Of a stretch of 64,000 nucleotides of DNA, positions 1-10,850 are shown piece by piece. Numbering within the stretch: position 1 is the stretch's first letter; each line of letters starts with the position of its first letter. Made by a program: the position numbers and the translations under genes. The notes beneath the pieces were generated by a model that was not told where the DNA came from, did not search any database, and saw only the letters and a list, made by a program, of their open reading frames with translations. The stretch covers positions 1,046,001-1,110,000 of the forward strand of contig JAIUJO010000087.1 in assembly GCA_023846275.1 (NCBI GenBank). The letters run 5' to 3'. The DNA is from Vanilla planifolia (Eukaryota; Streptophyta; Magnoliopsida; Asparagales; Orchidaceae).

Positions 1-3000
1 ACATGATTTATGGCATAATAGTTAATATAAAAAATATGAAAATTAGTAACATTACAAAAATATTTTTAAATTGTTTTAGAATCATCATTATGAAAAAATT
101 ACTAGGTCTTTTAGGTTTTAAGATAAACAAGACGATTCACAAAAAGGCATAACAAAAAGAGGAGAGGCTTTTAAAGGTATAAACTAATGGTGAGAGAATT
201 ATCATATCAAACTTCATCTAATGAAAAATTCAAAATATTATTAAACTATAAAAGGTCAAGGGTCAAACTATAAAGAAATAATAAATTAAAAGGAACAAGA
301 AAAAAGAAATAGTATTTATTATTGAGGACATACATGGTTGTCTATTCAACTTGTGACCTAAGCATGCAATTGACCCAAATGTATAATAGTTTGTATTATA
401 AATAATTAATTGTCTTTTAAGTATATAACAATAACTTAACATTTTTGGCATTAATAATTATAGGTGACTCTGATGCACTTCATGAGGTTCAAGAGTGAGA
501 AAATAGAACTTTGTATTGTTTTCTTTACTAATTTTCTAGATATTATGCTTAAACTTATATGATGGGATTAAATTGTTATTATAATTAATTCATTTGGTTT
601 AAAATATATGTTCACATACTTGATTTTAATATGAGAATTTGTTATAATTTGGTTGAATTTGCACTTTTTTACTACAAATTTAATGAAAATGTAGATTTTA
701 AATATGTGATATTTTTATTGTAAGATGAACATTCTTCTAAAAGATTATTTAAGAGAAATGTTCTTTTTAATTAATTATTTTTAAATTAAGGAAATATATT
801 ATAAATAAAAAGATGATGTTTATTATACATATATTATGACCTTTTAAATTGATAAAAGAAGAAATATTTGAAAAAAATAGAATTTCTAAGTAATATTTTT
901 GTTAATTATTTTTTTATAAATATAAATAAATGATAAGAATCTGATAGGGATGAAAGATGCTTGGCATTAAGTTAAAATATGATAAGTTGAAATGTGCTAA
1001 TATTACAGGTTGACAAATTTGATAATAACCCAATTAAGAGAGGCAAGAGCTTTTAAGAAAGTTAAAGTAAGAACATTGGTTTTGTAGTGAAGAAAGCCTA
1101 ATAAAAAGCACTCAAAAGCTTGCTTTTTCATTCATGATTAATAGACCATTGAATTTTAACAATGTATGGCATACTTAATTACCTTCTTGTATGGGTTAAT
1201 GAAGCGTTAACTTTGACAAACAACAAGTTTTAAGTGGTTATGACATTTATCATGGTTGATTTTATTAATATGGGCCTTATGTTGGACATAATAAGACAAC
1301 ATAAGCTCAATACTCAAGTTGGGGGTGGAGCTAAAGGACCATGTCTTATAATAAAAAAAAGTTGCTAAGATAAGATCCTTGTAGAGAGCATTAAAGGTAT
1401 ATCAAGAAGGCCTTAGGACTAACTCTTATTTGAGGAATGTGGCTAAGCTTAAGCTAAAGACATCGGTCGCAAGCTTTATTTAATTTATCAGGGAAGGTTC
1501 GGTTGGAGATATTTTGTAACAATGTAAACTTAATGAGTTCTTAGAAGGCATTGTAAGATCACATAAGCTTAATACTTACATGAGGATATGGTGTTCAAAA
1601 TTTGGAGATTTTATTTTAGCCAATGTAGGGATAATGGACCATGGCTCACAATAAGAGCAATTACTAAAACATGTATTTAATGTGAATTAAGTTTGCTGAT
1701 ATCTAATGTTAACGAGATACATGGCCAATTGATCTCCTAAATGTCTTAGAAAAATTACATAATGAAAGTTAAAAATGTGATAAAATAATAAAGACGAAAA
1801 AATGACACATTATGATAATAACATTAAGTTAGCTTCTTTCCATGTATATTAACTTTGGTGTAAGATAACCAACAATAATTGAAATTATAGTATTCAAACA
1901 AATGGATGAATTTTCACAAGGTCTCCATCAACTAATATAGTATTTTGTAGGGACATCATAAAATTCATGTTTATACATACTTTGACAAATGCTATGTTTA
2001 GTGATAATCAAATTAATTCAAATGAGAGCACCTACTTCAAAGAAAATAGTACAATAATCACAAAGTTTTTTTTAATCCTAAAAATATAATGATAATCTTA
2101 GTTGAATTTATATCAGAATAACTTATAATTGACAATTGACAATAACTTATAAGGGTTTGAAATTAGAAATTGATGCTTCCTATTCAAGAGCTTGGTTAGA
2201 TATCCTAAATTGTCATTCCAAACTAAGATATTATGCTTATATTTGAAAAAAAAGGTGATGATATACCAATAAAAAGCCTTATGGTAAGTAAAAAAAATTT
2301 GATAACTATCTATGATAAATCAAGTTGATAAATCATTTTAGTATCTTTGTAATACATATAATTGAGAAAATTGCATAGTTGTAAGAAGAATGTTCACAAA
2401 AAAAATGCATTTATGATACACACAACTCTCTAATTTAAGAAAAATGATTGATGATAATAAGTATATAAGAAAATAGAGGAGTGCATTTATCAGAATTGCA
2501 AAAAAAAATGATTAAATTTTCCAATGATCTCACTTGGTTACCATTAAAGAAATGTATTTTCTCATTAATTTGAAATTCAAATACTTCACAAAATTTTCAT
2601 TGCTCTATAAATATTATTAAAAATAGATATGAAAAAGTATTTAAGAACACTTATACATTGGGCATCTTATTATATTCAAATAAAATATAAAAGTTTATGT
2701 AGAAAATAAGATAAACTATGTATTGAACTCTTATGAAAATCGTTAATTGTTGCTTTAAACACTTGAAATTTAAAATTTACAACTAAAATAAGAACTTTTA
2801 TAGATCACATATTATATTGAATAAATAGGCTTTATAGTTTAATTGTAAAAATTTAAAATGTTACATTAATTATGAAATTAACTACATATAACTAAAGTAA
2901 CAATACTTAAATTTTATAAGAAAAAAATCATGATTGATTAACCAATTATTATTATATGATTTTTAGCATCATTTGATGGATTAATAAAAAAAATATTAAT

Positions 3001-3663
3001 TATATATTCTATAGATATAAAAAATATCCTAATTACATTTACTGATTTTATTACAAGACAAACAAATTCAATTAGTTAGCAACTAGTGAAGAAAAAATAG
3101 GAGCCTAAAGGAATGCAACAGGGGCAACTAAGATGCTAACAAGAGAGGCAAATAAGAGAGGAAAATGAGATTTAAATGAGAGCAAAAGGTAAAAGAAATA
3201 ATGATCTATATCTTAAGTGGATCAAATTTACATAAAAAAGAGGACATCTTAAATTTTCTTATAACATTTTATGATTTACTTGATTTCATTTATAAGTTTA
3301 ACAATTTTAAAATTTTATTATTCAAATCACGATCTATTTTTATTAGTCACTAGTCACTTATCTTATAAAAAAATTAATTTTTCGAAAAAATTAAATTTTT
3401 AATAAAATATCCTAAATATTAAATTTTAAACATTTTAGTAAATTCATTCAACTAAATAGTATGACATGAAATTTAAATTTTATAAATTAAAAAACTTAAC
3501 TTACATAGCTAAGTATAGTACTTTTTATAGTTTTTATTTCCAAGGCAGTTTTGTATTGTTTTATCAGTTAAATCAATGTACAAGCCTAATTTATAATATA
3601 AAGGAAATTATTTAAAATGACATCCCTTGTTAAAATATTATGTTAAACCATTTAGGATATTAA
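1..3663. other. AT-rich intergenic spacer
   Basis: No coding stretch, RNA gene or transposon end is recognisable on either strand. The sequence is dominated by A/T runs with frequent stops in all frames. A loosely repeated phrase occurs near 1297-1355 and again near 1560-1660: both have 'cataagct(c/t)aatact' followed by 'aatggaccatg' or 'aaaggaccatg' and 'ataataa/aataag'. This suggests an old, diverged duplication of roughly 270 bp. Nothing else can be supported. Confidence 0.6.
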
Positions 3664-3779
3664 AGCTATACCTTGTTCACACGATGTGGACGTGGACGTT
3701 AATATGGGCCAACATCCACGTAGCAAACTGCATCCGTTGAAAATTTTCTCTGCTCCATCCATTATCGCGTTAAAGAGAC

Positions 3780-3784
3780 AAGCT
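3780..3784. repeat. 5' target-site duplication AAGCT of the copia element
   Basis: AAGCT immediately precedes the TG of the left LTR and is repeated exactly at 6962-6966 after the CA of the right LTR. A 5-bp duplication is the usual size for Ty1/copia integration, so both element ends are defined to the base. Confidence 0.85.
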
Positions 3785-4078
3785 TGTTAGCAAACTTTAA
3801 GCATTTGGTTAGCACTTTTTAAGTGCTTGTTAGCATTTTTTAGTATGGTTAGCATATTTTAAGTATTTTGTTAATTTGTTAAGCAATTTTTAGGAAAAAA
3901 ACTTTTGAATTAAGAGGAATTATTTAGGGAGTTGGTTATATTTTTTGGCTATAAATAGATGCAAGTGTTGCTTTGCAAATATGCATTTCATGGATGAAAA
4001 GTCCATAGTTTCTTTCTTCCCTCTCCTTAAGCCGTCTGCTTCCAATTTCAAATTTCTCCCAATATTATATTTCCATCA
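3785..4078 (+). repeat. left LTR of copia element
   Basis: 294 bp, TG...CA bounded. It matches the right LTR along its length apart from scattered substitutions and a segment of about 23 bp found only in the right copy. It carries a TATA box at 3950-3957 and is followed after three bases by the primer binding site. Confidence 0.9.
3950..3957 (+). promoter_or_regulatory. LTR TATA box (TATAAATA)
   Basis: TATAAATA sits in the expected U3 position of the left LTR and is conserved in the right LTR at 6833-6840. It would direct transcription of the element rightward. The motif is seen in the sequence; its activity is inferred from LTR organisation. Confidence 0.6.
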
Positions 4079-4081
4079 AAG

Positions 4082-4093
4082 TGGTATCAGAGC
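4082..4093 (+). other. primer binding site, initiator tRNA-Met type
   Basis: TGGTATCAGAGC lies three bases after the left LTR and is the standard plant copia sequence complementary to the 3' end of initiator methionine tRNA, used to prime minus-strand DNA synthesis. Confidence 0.9.
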
Positions 4094-4172
4094 TTGAAGA
4101 AAAGATCCAATGCTGCATCGTCGAAAGAAGAGAAGTATAGGTATTTTCTTTAAAGAGTGTTGTTCATTTAAA

Positions 4173-5062
4173 ATGTCAGGAATTGTGCACCAAGTCATTC
4201 CCAGATTGACGAATGACAACTATGATAATTGATGCATCCAATCTAAAGCACTTCATGGCATGCAAGACCTTTGGGAGATTGTTATTGATGGTTTTGATGA
4301 ATCATATGCTACTGAAGTGGAGAAGAAACTATTGAAAGAAAATCAGAAAAAATACAAAAAGGCATTGTTCTTGATATATGAAGGACTTGATGAAGCCATT
4401 TTTGAGAAAATTGTAGAAGCGACTACGAGCAAAGAAGTTTGGAATAAACTCAACACATTCCTTAAAGGTATTGAATGAGTGAAGTGTGTATGTCTTCAAA
4501 TCCTTAGAGGTGATTTTGAGTAATCAAAGATGAATGAAAATGAGACTATCTCAGATTATGTCTCAAGCTTGATTACTATTATGAATTTGATGAAAAGAAA
4601 TGGAGAACAAATTGATATGTACGTGTCATCAAAAAGGCACTTCATTTTTTAACTCCTATGCTTGAGCATGTGGTTACAGGAATTGAAGAATCTAAAGATA
4701 TATGTAGTTTATCTATTGAAGAGCTATTGGGTTCTTTACAAGTGCAAGAGCAATGACTAAAGAAAAGGGTTGAAGTTGCATCTATTGATCAAGCAATAGA
4801 ATCAAAATTGAATTTGAAAGAAGGCAATGCATTGAAGAAAGGGAATTCAAATTCAAGAGGAAGAGGACTATGTTCATTTCTAGGACGTGGAAGAGGTCGT
4901 TTCCAATGCAGATCTCAACAGAAATTTAATCAATCTTACACTCAACCCGGGCATGGAAGAAATAATGCTTCTCGAGGACAAGGACAAGGTAGAAATATTG
5001 AATGTCACAATTGTCATAAGTTTGGTCATTATGCTTCTGATTGTTGGCATAAAAATAATCAA
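4173..5062 (+). pseudogene. copia gag remnant with CCHC zinc knuckle
   Basis: Gag forms the RNA-packaging particle of the element. An ATG at 4173 opens a frame that soon meets TGA, where gag proteins of this type usually have Trp in a 'NYxxW' motif. Reading then continues with the UBN2-type gag segment at 4260-4478 (QDLWEIVIDGF, then KALFLIYEGLDEAIFEKI and SKEVWNKL). After further stops, a basic Gly/Arg-rich stretch at 4808-5000 leads to a zinc knuckle near 5002-5047 with the spacing C-x2-C-x4-H-x4-C (ECHNCHKFGHYASDCW). At least four interruptions mean no full Gag could be made. Family assignment is secure from the motif order and from its position after the primer binding site. Confidence 0.85.
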
Positions 5063-5137
5063 TCAAACTATGCTAAAACATCAATAGAAGAGTCAATATC
5101 TTTATTGGCTGAAAACAAGGTCAACGGAAGAGAAGAT

Positions 5138-5376
5138 ATATGGTTTCTTGATTCAGGAGCAAGCAATCATATGTGTGGAAAAAAGGCATCTATTTGATAC
5201 AATTGAAAATGTGCAAGCAAATGTGAGTGTTGGAGACTCATCAAAGTTGAAAGTTGAAGACAAAGGTAACATAAAACATTACAAAGAGAATGGGTTTCCA
5301 ATTATTATTTCAGATGCATATTTTATTCTTGATATGAAAAGTAATATTCATAGTCTTGGGCAATTGATTGAGAAAT
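5138..5376 (+). pseudogene. copia protease remnant
   Basis: WFLDSGASNHMCG at about 5140-5180 contains the aspartic protease motif D-S-G-A, which would cleave the Gag-Pol polyprotein. Reading shifts frame just after the motif (near 5185-5195) and continues to about 5376 with YFILDMKSNIHSLGQLIEK, matching the usual 'VLYVPxxKxNLLSxGQLxEKG' segment between protease and integrase. It follows the gag zinc knuckle directly, as in intact copia polyproteins. The frameshift and a terminal TGA make it non-functional. Confidence 0.85.
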
Positions 5377-5524
5377 GATATATTATATATATAGAGAATG
5401 GTTATCTTCTTTTGCAAGATTCAAAAGGAAGAAATATTACTAAAGTGAAAATGTCGACAAATCGTATGTTTCCTCTTCAATTAAAGTCAACATCGTCTAT
5501 CATTTTAGAAGAATAACACTTAGA

Positions 5525-6175
5525 GAGCTAAAAGGCCGTTGCAGCTTATTCATACAGATATTTGTGGTCCATTGGTGCCATTATCTAATCGAGGTAACAA
5601 ATATTTTATTACTTTTATAGATGATTTTAGTAGAAAAATGTGGTCATATTTTATTAAAGAGAAATCAGCTGCTATCTCCATGTTTAAAGAGTTCAAATGC
5701 AAGGTTGAAAAAGAGAGGGTTATTCATTGAATGCCTTAGATCTGATAGAGGTGGTGAATACACTTAAAATGAATTTATTCAATTATGTAATCAAGCAGGC
5801 ATACGACATCAATTTACCATAAATTATACAACACAACAAAATGGAGTGGCTGAAAGAGGAAATCGTACTATCCTTAATATGACAAGGATAATGATGAGAG
5901 GAATATGCCAAAAGAATTTTGGGTAGAAGCAGTTGCATGTTCAACTTATTTGTTGAATCCTTGTCCTACTAAAGCTGTGCGTTATATGACTCTACAAGAA
6001 GCTTGGAGTAGATATACACCAAGTTTTTCTCATTTTCGAATATTTGGTTGCATTGCATATGGAGATGTACTTAATGCAATAAGGAAGAAATTAGATGATA
6101 AAGGTGAAAAATGCATATTCATTGGGTACAGTAAGGAGTCAAAAGCCTACAAACCCTACAATCCCTTAACCTAAA
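5525..6175 (+). pseudogene. copia integrase core remnant
   Basis: The integrase would join element cDNA to host DNA. Visible parts of the catalytic core are LIHTDICGPL at about 5542, whose Asp is the first acidic catalytic residue; FITFIDDFSRKMWSYF at about 5603-5650; LRSDRGGEY at about 5732-5760, with the second Asp; and NGVAERGNRTILNMTR at about 5840-5890, with the catalytic Glu. Then come FWVEAVACSTYLLNPCP at about 5914 and FRIFGCIAY...KCIFIGYS to 6175. Frameshifts near 5727 and 5890-5905, plus stops, separate these pieces. The zinc-binding region before the core is not recognisable. Confidence 0.85.
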
Positions 6176-6449
6176 AGGTGTTTATTAGCCATGATGTGTT
6201 TGTAGAAGAAGATACTTGGAAGTGAAAGGAAGAGAAGGATGGTAAAACAATCACACTTAGGCAAGAAGAAGAAATTCAAAATCAACAAACTCACAATCTG
6301 AATTCTTCAACAAGGTCTCCCTCAAGATTAACTATTATGCAAAAGAAAGCACATCCTATTGTCTCAAGAAGAAAGATGAGAATTTTACATGAGATATATG
6401 AGCAAACTTCTTAGTATTCTAACTTATTCTATTATTTTGTTGATAATGA

Positions 6450-6570
6450 ACCTATTTCTTTTGATGAAGCAGTGTAGGATATAAATTGGCAAAAGGTTAT
6501 GGATGAAGAAATAACATCGATAGAAAAGAATAATACATAGGAGTTGGTTGATCTCCCTCCTCAAAAAACT
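6450..6570 (+). pseudogene. N-terminal fragment of copia reverse transcriptase
   Basis: EPISFDEAV, then a stop, then DINWQKVMDEEITSIEKN and ELVDLPP correspond to the 'A..D..W..AM..E..SL..N.TWELV.LP' opening of copia reverse transcriptase. Directly after it the element jumps to its 3' untranslated end, so all catalytic RT motifs and RNase H are gone. The Trp codon expected in 'NTWELV' is TAG here. Confidence 0.8.
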
Positions 6571-6632
6571 TATAGGAGTGAAGAAGTTTGAAGAATTATG
6601 AGATCAATTAAGGTTGAAGATACTTCATGTTT

Positions 6633-6644
6633 GAGGAGGAGTAA
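6633..6644 (+). other. polypurine tract of copia element
   Basis: GAGGAGGAGTAA abuts the right LTR and is the expected primer site for plus-strand DNA synthesis. Confidence 0.75.
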
Positions 6645-6961
6645 TGTTAGCAAACTTTAAGTGTTTGGTTAGCACTTTTTAAGTGCTTGTTAACATTTTT
6701 TATGGATTTATTAGCATTTTTTTTAGTATGGTTAGCATATTTTAAGTATTTTATTAATTTGTTAAGTATTTTTTAAGAAACAATCTTTTGAATTTAGAGA
6801 AATTATTTAGGAAGTTGGTTATACTTTTTGGCTATAAATAAATACAAGTGTTGCTTTGTAAAAATGCATTTCATGAATTAAAAGTTCATAGTTTCTTTCT
6901 TCCTTCTCCCTGAGCCATCTATTGCCATTTTCAAATTTCTCCCAATTTTATATTTCCATCA
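6645..6961 (+). repeat. right LTR of copia element
   Basis: 317 bp, beginning TGTTAGCAAACTTTAAG and ending TTTCCATCA. It differs from the left LTR by a segment of about 23 bp near 6700-6723, which repeats the nearby 'ttagcatttttt' phrase, and by scattered substitutions. A TATA box is at 6833-6840. Confidence 0.9.
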
Positions 6962-6966
6962 AAGCT
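6962..6966. repeat. 3' target-site duplication AAGCT
   Basis: Exact repeat of 3780-3784, directly after the terminal CA of the right LTR. Confidence 0.85.
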
Positions 6967-7293
6967 GACATCAAGGGATGGGGAGATACATGCCATTCTC
7001 TATTAGAAGGTTTGATGGAGAGTGGAAGGGCACTGAGCCTATCTTACTTGCGGCAGAAGAGCATGTCTGATTCGTCAACCGGTACGTCGTCGCCGGGCAT
7101 GTCGCCCATGAACCGCCACAATTGATTGGGATCAGCCGGCGTCGTTAACTTTCATCAAGCGCAAAACACAACGGCATGGGAGGCGGCCCAACGCCTCGCC
7201 CACGTCATGGCACACCAACACACCAACGATGAGAGCAGCGAGGATGACAACACAGCTCTTCCCCTGCCCATTGAGTTGTCCACCCCGCGCTGA
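6967..7293 (+). pseudogene. SCD2-like coiled-coil protein, N-terminal exon fragment
   Basis: A GC-rich island in otherwise AT-rich DNA reads in one frame from an ATG at 7015 to TGA at 7291, broken by one TGA at 7123-7125. Visible features are a Ser/Gly/Pro segment (SSTGTSSPGMSPMNRH), then after the stop LGSAGVVNF and AQRLAHVMAHQ followed by an acidic stretch (DESSEDD). This order resembles the N-terminus of plant STOMATAL CYTOKINESIS DEFECTIVE 2-type proteins, which act in membrane traffic during cytokinesis; I identify it from memory of that family and it could be another Ser-rich coiled-coil protein. The internal TGA stands where the family has Arg, consistent with CGA to TGA decay. The coiled-coil body is absent. 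The copia element sits just upstream, and the GC-richer bases at 3664-3779 are probably its original 5' continuation. Confidence 0.5.
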
Positions 7294-8438
7294 GCCAACC
7301 GTTCGCCATCCCCGACGATAGCTTTTGTTAATCTCTTTTTTTGTTTCGTTCGGTCCTATTTGCGTCATTCCTTGTTCTTTACGTGATACATGTTAAATAA
7401 TAGGAAAGTGTGGCCATATAATTGTTGGCATTCGCACTAAATGCAAATAATGCGATTTGTGACAATTATGTTTTTCCTTTCATAAGGATGCTTCATCTGT
7501 CCGTGTAATTCTTTGTTGTAGTAATAACATTTGGTACTGCTAGGCGATGGACTTGCTTTTCTTGGACATGTGCTTCGTTTTGCCCAATTGTTATTAGTTT
7601 TTCTTTAGAACTTTACCACATTGTATAGGTTGCTAAGGAGATTTGAACAAACTGTTGACTTTGCAGCTCTAAATTTTTTATTAAGTATAATTGTTATATT
7701 GCAAATTTGAGGCAGTTCATTGTTTGAGTTCTTCAAGACACGTAATTCATCGACAAACTATTTAGGAATTAGCAGGGAGATCATTAACACATAATTGTTA
7801 CAGTAACTTTTGGGTTTTATCATGAGAGCATCCCATGTTAATGTAATAACTAGTCTACTATTAATGCCAAGCAATTCTATCGAGAAAAGATACAGGTTGG
7901 TGATTAAAAGAGGAGATTTACACAACATATGTATTGATTGTATGTTTTTAAAAGACAATTTTTTTAAGTTTGTGATGTTTACAAATATTTTAGTAACTGC
8001 ATCCTAATGCATGCTTCTCGAAAAATTTATCAGATATCACCATCCAATATAAAAGGAAATTTCTGATGGGAAAGCTAGGAAGTAGGGATAAATATTTAAT
8101 ATCATTGTAATATTGCACGTACCATTGTGTTCCTTCTACTTTCTAAGAATTGATCTTTTATTTTTTTAATATCATTAATAAACCTATCAATATATTCTTA
8201 TAAGGCTAATAGCAAAAAATAAAATCATAAACATCAGAAAGATAACAAATTGTTAAAGGATAACAAACACTATTACATTTTGTTGTCTCCTGATTATTAA
8301 ACACTATTTAGATTTGCTATCATTTTTGTCTCTGTGTTGGGTTTAATAAGTTTTTCTTTATTTTGGCAATCTTTAAGTAATTATTGTTTTATATTTTCAC
8401 AATTTTGATAATTAATAATCTATTGTCGACCACCTTAG
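7294..8438. other. spacer, no gene seen
   Basis: GC content falls quickly after 7390. No family is recognisable on either strand. The short open frames at 7758-8007 overlap antisense to each other and have no protein-like composition. Confidence 0.5.
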
Positions 8439-9261
8439 ATGGCTCCTCTCTCAGATCCGCCTCAATTCTCTTCCTGCGCCTCCCAATACTCACTCAGCTT
8501 GGCATCCCTACACGAAGGCATTAATCCCCATACTCACACCAGCCAGCTTGAGGATCTCATAAGGTACTGTTTAATAGAATTAGCTTATTAGCGTTTCTCT
8601 ATCCATCGAATCCATTTGACGAGTATGGAGATTTGGGGGATCACACATCTCTCCCTTGCCTAGCTGAACTACTTATGGAGGAGCACCATAGCAACTATGG
8701 TGAACCATGGGCTAGCGGCCGTGATGTCTTTGAGTTCCTTGTATCTGCAATTGCTCTCAAATCTTCCAACCTCGTATTGGAGGTTAGTTGTGGCACTCTT
8801 CGTGTTTGTCTCAACTTTATTTGGTGCCTTGATTCGGGCCATTTCTTTTTTTTGAGCGAGATGAACTCTCCCTGCTCGTAGCACTTTGGTATGAGATGCC
8901 TTCTCAGGTTCTCCTCAACAAGCACCTGCTCATCCGTAAAGGGGATGATATGGATTTTTTTGGGTTTGGGAAGGACAATTCCTTTGATTTTATCTATGCC
9001 AGTGCCATTTTTTTTCACATTCTTGATCAACTTGTTTGGGTGGGATTGGCAAGGCTTGCTCTGAAGTTGAAGCTAGAGAAAGGGAGAATCTTTGTATTAC
9101 ATAATATTAAGTTTTGTAGAAGGATAAAGGAAGAATGCTTAAAGAGACTTGAGAAGATTGGATGGGAGTGTAGCGGGAATCACACACATGATAGCTTTTT
9201 GATAAATCATTATGAATTGTGGTATGAATTCAGAAGATGTGGGAACAAATCCTACCTATAA
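8439..9261 (+). pseudogene. class I SAM-dependent methyltransferase, frameshifted
   Basis: Read as one exon of about 274 codons, this is a plant S-adenosylmethionine-dependent methyltransferase; the substrate is unknown. ATG at 8439 opens MAPLSDPPQFSSCASQYSLS and continues through LEDLIRYCLIELAY to TAG at 8586. A one-base shift then gives PSNPFDEYGDLGDHTSL. The middle frame contains YGEPWASGRDVFEFL and the SAM-binding motif I as LVLEVSCGTLRV, where the usual E-x-G-C-G-T has Ser in place of the first Gly. A second one-base shift in a run of T at about 8845-8855 is needed to reach ERDELSLLVALWYEM and then the open frame 8896-9261 (DDMDFFGFG, RIFVLHNIKFC, HTHDSFLINHYELWYEFR) ending at TAA. The reading frame is otherwise clean, so this is a young pseudogene, or a real gene with base-call errors in homopolymers. 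No TATA box or terminator could be assigned. Confidence 0.65.
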
Positions 9262-10379
9262 ACCATTCCGATGACTTTTTTTTGTTATCCCAATTTTTGG
9301 TGCTTGGATTGAAACTGGAAGCCTTACGACGTTGAAGCAGTTGCCGAGATCCTTTCGGAGATGCTTTCATACTGGGATATGGTCACAGGATTGTGGATAC
9401 AATAATTATATATTTTTTTCTTCTTAGGCATCTTTCTAAGCATCAAATAGGCACACCTGAAGAACTTGTGCTGATTTGAGGGTGCAAAGCAAGGTACCAA
9501 AATTTGTGTTTTCTTCAAACATTTATACTATTGGGGGCGACGTTGCCGCCAGCCTTTGGCTTATGTTATTTGGGAAGAATTCAGGTTTGCCTTTTATTTA
9601 TTTGGATTGGTATGAAAGCACGTGATTGAAGGAGCTTATCTTTAACTATAAATGTTTGATTAATACAATTATTAGGGATCCCTGCCCCTGCAATTTAACT
9701 AATTATAAATCTTCCAATGATGTATTTTTTATGAGTTTCATATGGTGTTTATTAAAGGAATTTATTGTTAAGGAGTTACACAAGTGATTATAACCAATTC
9801 TTTTTATTTTACACTGTAATGGAGTTAAATATTGCATCTTTTGGTAGTGTTTTGTTGTTGCTTTATTGACAAAAATAAAATCATTACCATTATCTCAAAG
9901 ATAGATTATTTTTCTTCACTTGTATGTTACACATGGGTGTGAATCATTGGGGTTTTTATGCAATATCAAGCTTTACACTATGCATTAACCATATAAAACT
10001 AAATCGTGTTCGTAGTTTTTCAAAAGCTACCATATCGAAATATTTTACCAAAAATGGCCTCGAATTAGTCTTTCTTTTTTGTGGATGTCGAGGTGTTGTG
10101 GGGGGAAGAAACTAGATCTTATTGGAAATGCAATTATTGTCTTGTATGGTTAACATGGAATAATTTTTTATCCTTGTTGATTTCCTAAATTGTACAGATA
10201 TGAGTGTTAATCATTGTAAATTGTTAGTTCCTCATTTGTGGGATAATTTCTTAATTACTATTATACAATTTTTAATATGATCCTTTTTTTGTAGAGGTGT
10301 TAATGATGTTGGAAAGGACTTTCTTCTTGTACGTTGCGATTATGCTAACACATTTATATCATGTTTCCAGCACCATAAC
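9262..10379. other. spacer downstream of methyltransferase; possible small exon remnant
   Basis: A 28-codon stretch at about 9324-9407 (PYDVEAVAEILSEMLSYWDM) ending in TAA looks protein-like, but I cannot assign it to a family and it lacks clear splice sites. The rest, including the open frame at 9924-10115, has no recognisable content. Confidence 0.3.
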
Positions 10380-10389
10380 ATTTTATATG

Positions 10390-10850
10390 GTAGTGTGACT
10401 GTGTGTTATTTAGTTTAAACCAAAAAAACCGAATTGAATCAATAATATTAGGTCGATTTGATTCAGTTTGAAAAAATTCAAGGTGGTTTTGATTTATGAT
10501 TTAATATTCTTTTGGTTTCAGTTTAGTTTTTCAATTTAGGAATTAAATCATTTGTAATAACTTAATTATTACGTATCTATGTTTTCTATTTCTATGTTAT
10601 AGTTGGTTCAATTTAGTTCTATGGTTTTTGGTTGTGATCTAGCAAAACTTTAGTTTATGAATCTTGAATTTGATCCATTAATCAAGCCCAAAAAAGAAGT
10701 TTGGTTTTTTTATTCAGTTTTGTTTTCAAACAATATTCAATTTTTTGATTTAGCCTCATTATTTAATTTAGTTTGATTTCCAAATTGACTTAAATGGATT
10801 TGATTTGTCGAGCTGATTGATTTTCTTAACTAATTGAATTTGTTGAATGT
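10390..10850. repeat. degenerate GGTTT/GATTC low-complexity tract
   Basis: The sequence repeatedly uses phrases such as gatttgattcag, ggttttgattt, ggtttcagtttagttt, gttcaatttagtt, ggttttttta and tttggtt. These resemble the diverged 'accgaaccgaat' type low-complexity repeats common in plant intergenic DNA. There is no fixed period and no coding content. Confidence 0.4.

Larger units (their letters stand above)
3785..6961 (+). mobile_element. Ty1/copia LTR retrotransposon, internally deleted
   Basis: This is an element of about 3.2 kb with two LTRs beginning TGTTAGCAAAC and ending TTTCCATCA. It is flanked by the duplication AAGCT, has a tRNA-iMet type primer binding site just inside the left LTR and a purine tract before the right LTR. 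Its interior keeps gag with a zinc knuckle, the protease active-site region, the integrase core and a short N-terminal piece of reverse transcriptase, in the copia order (integrase before RT). The RT catalytic region and RNase H are missing: the sequence passes within about 80 bases from the RT N-terminal remnant to the purine tract. The frame is broken by several stops and frameshifts. Copia elements are normally near 5 kb, so this is a deletion derivative that could move only if helped in trans, and probably is dead. Confidence 0.92.

Noticed and set aside
8695..9030. Minus-strand 111-codon open frame
   Set aside because: Shadow of the methyltransferase, which has recognisable motifs on the plus strand.
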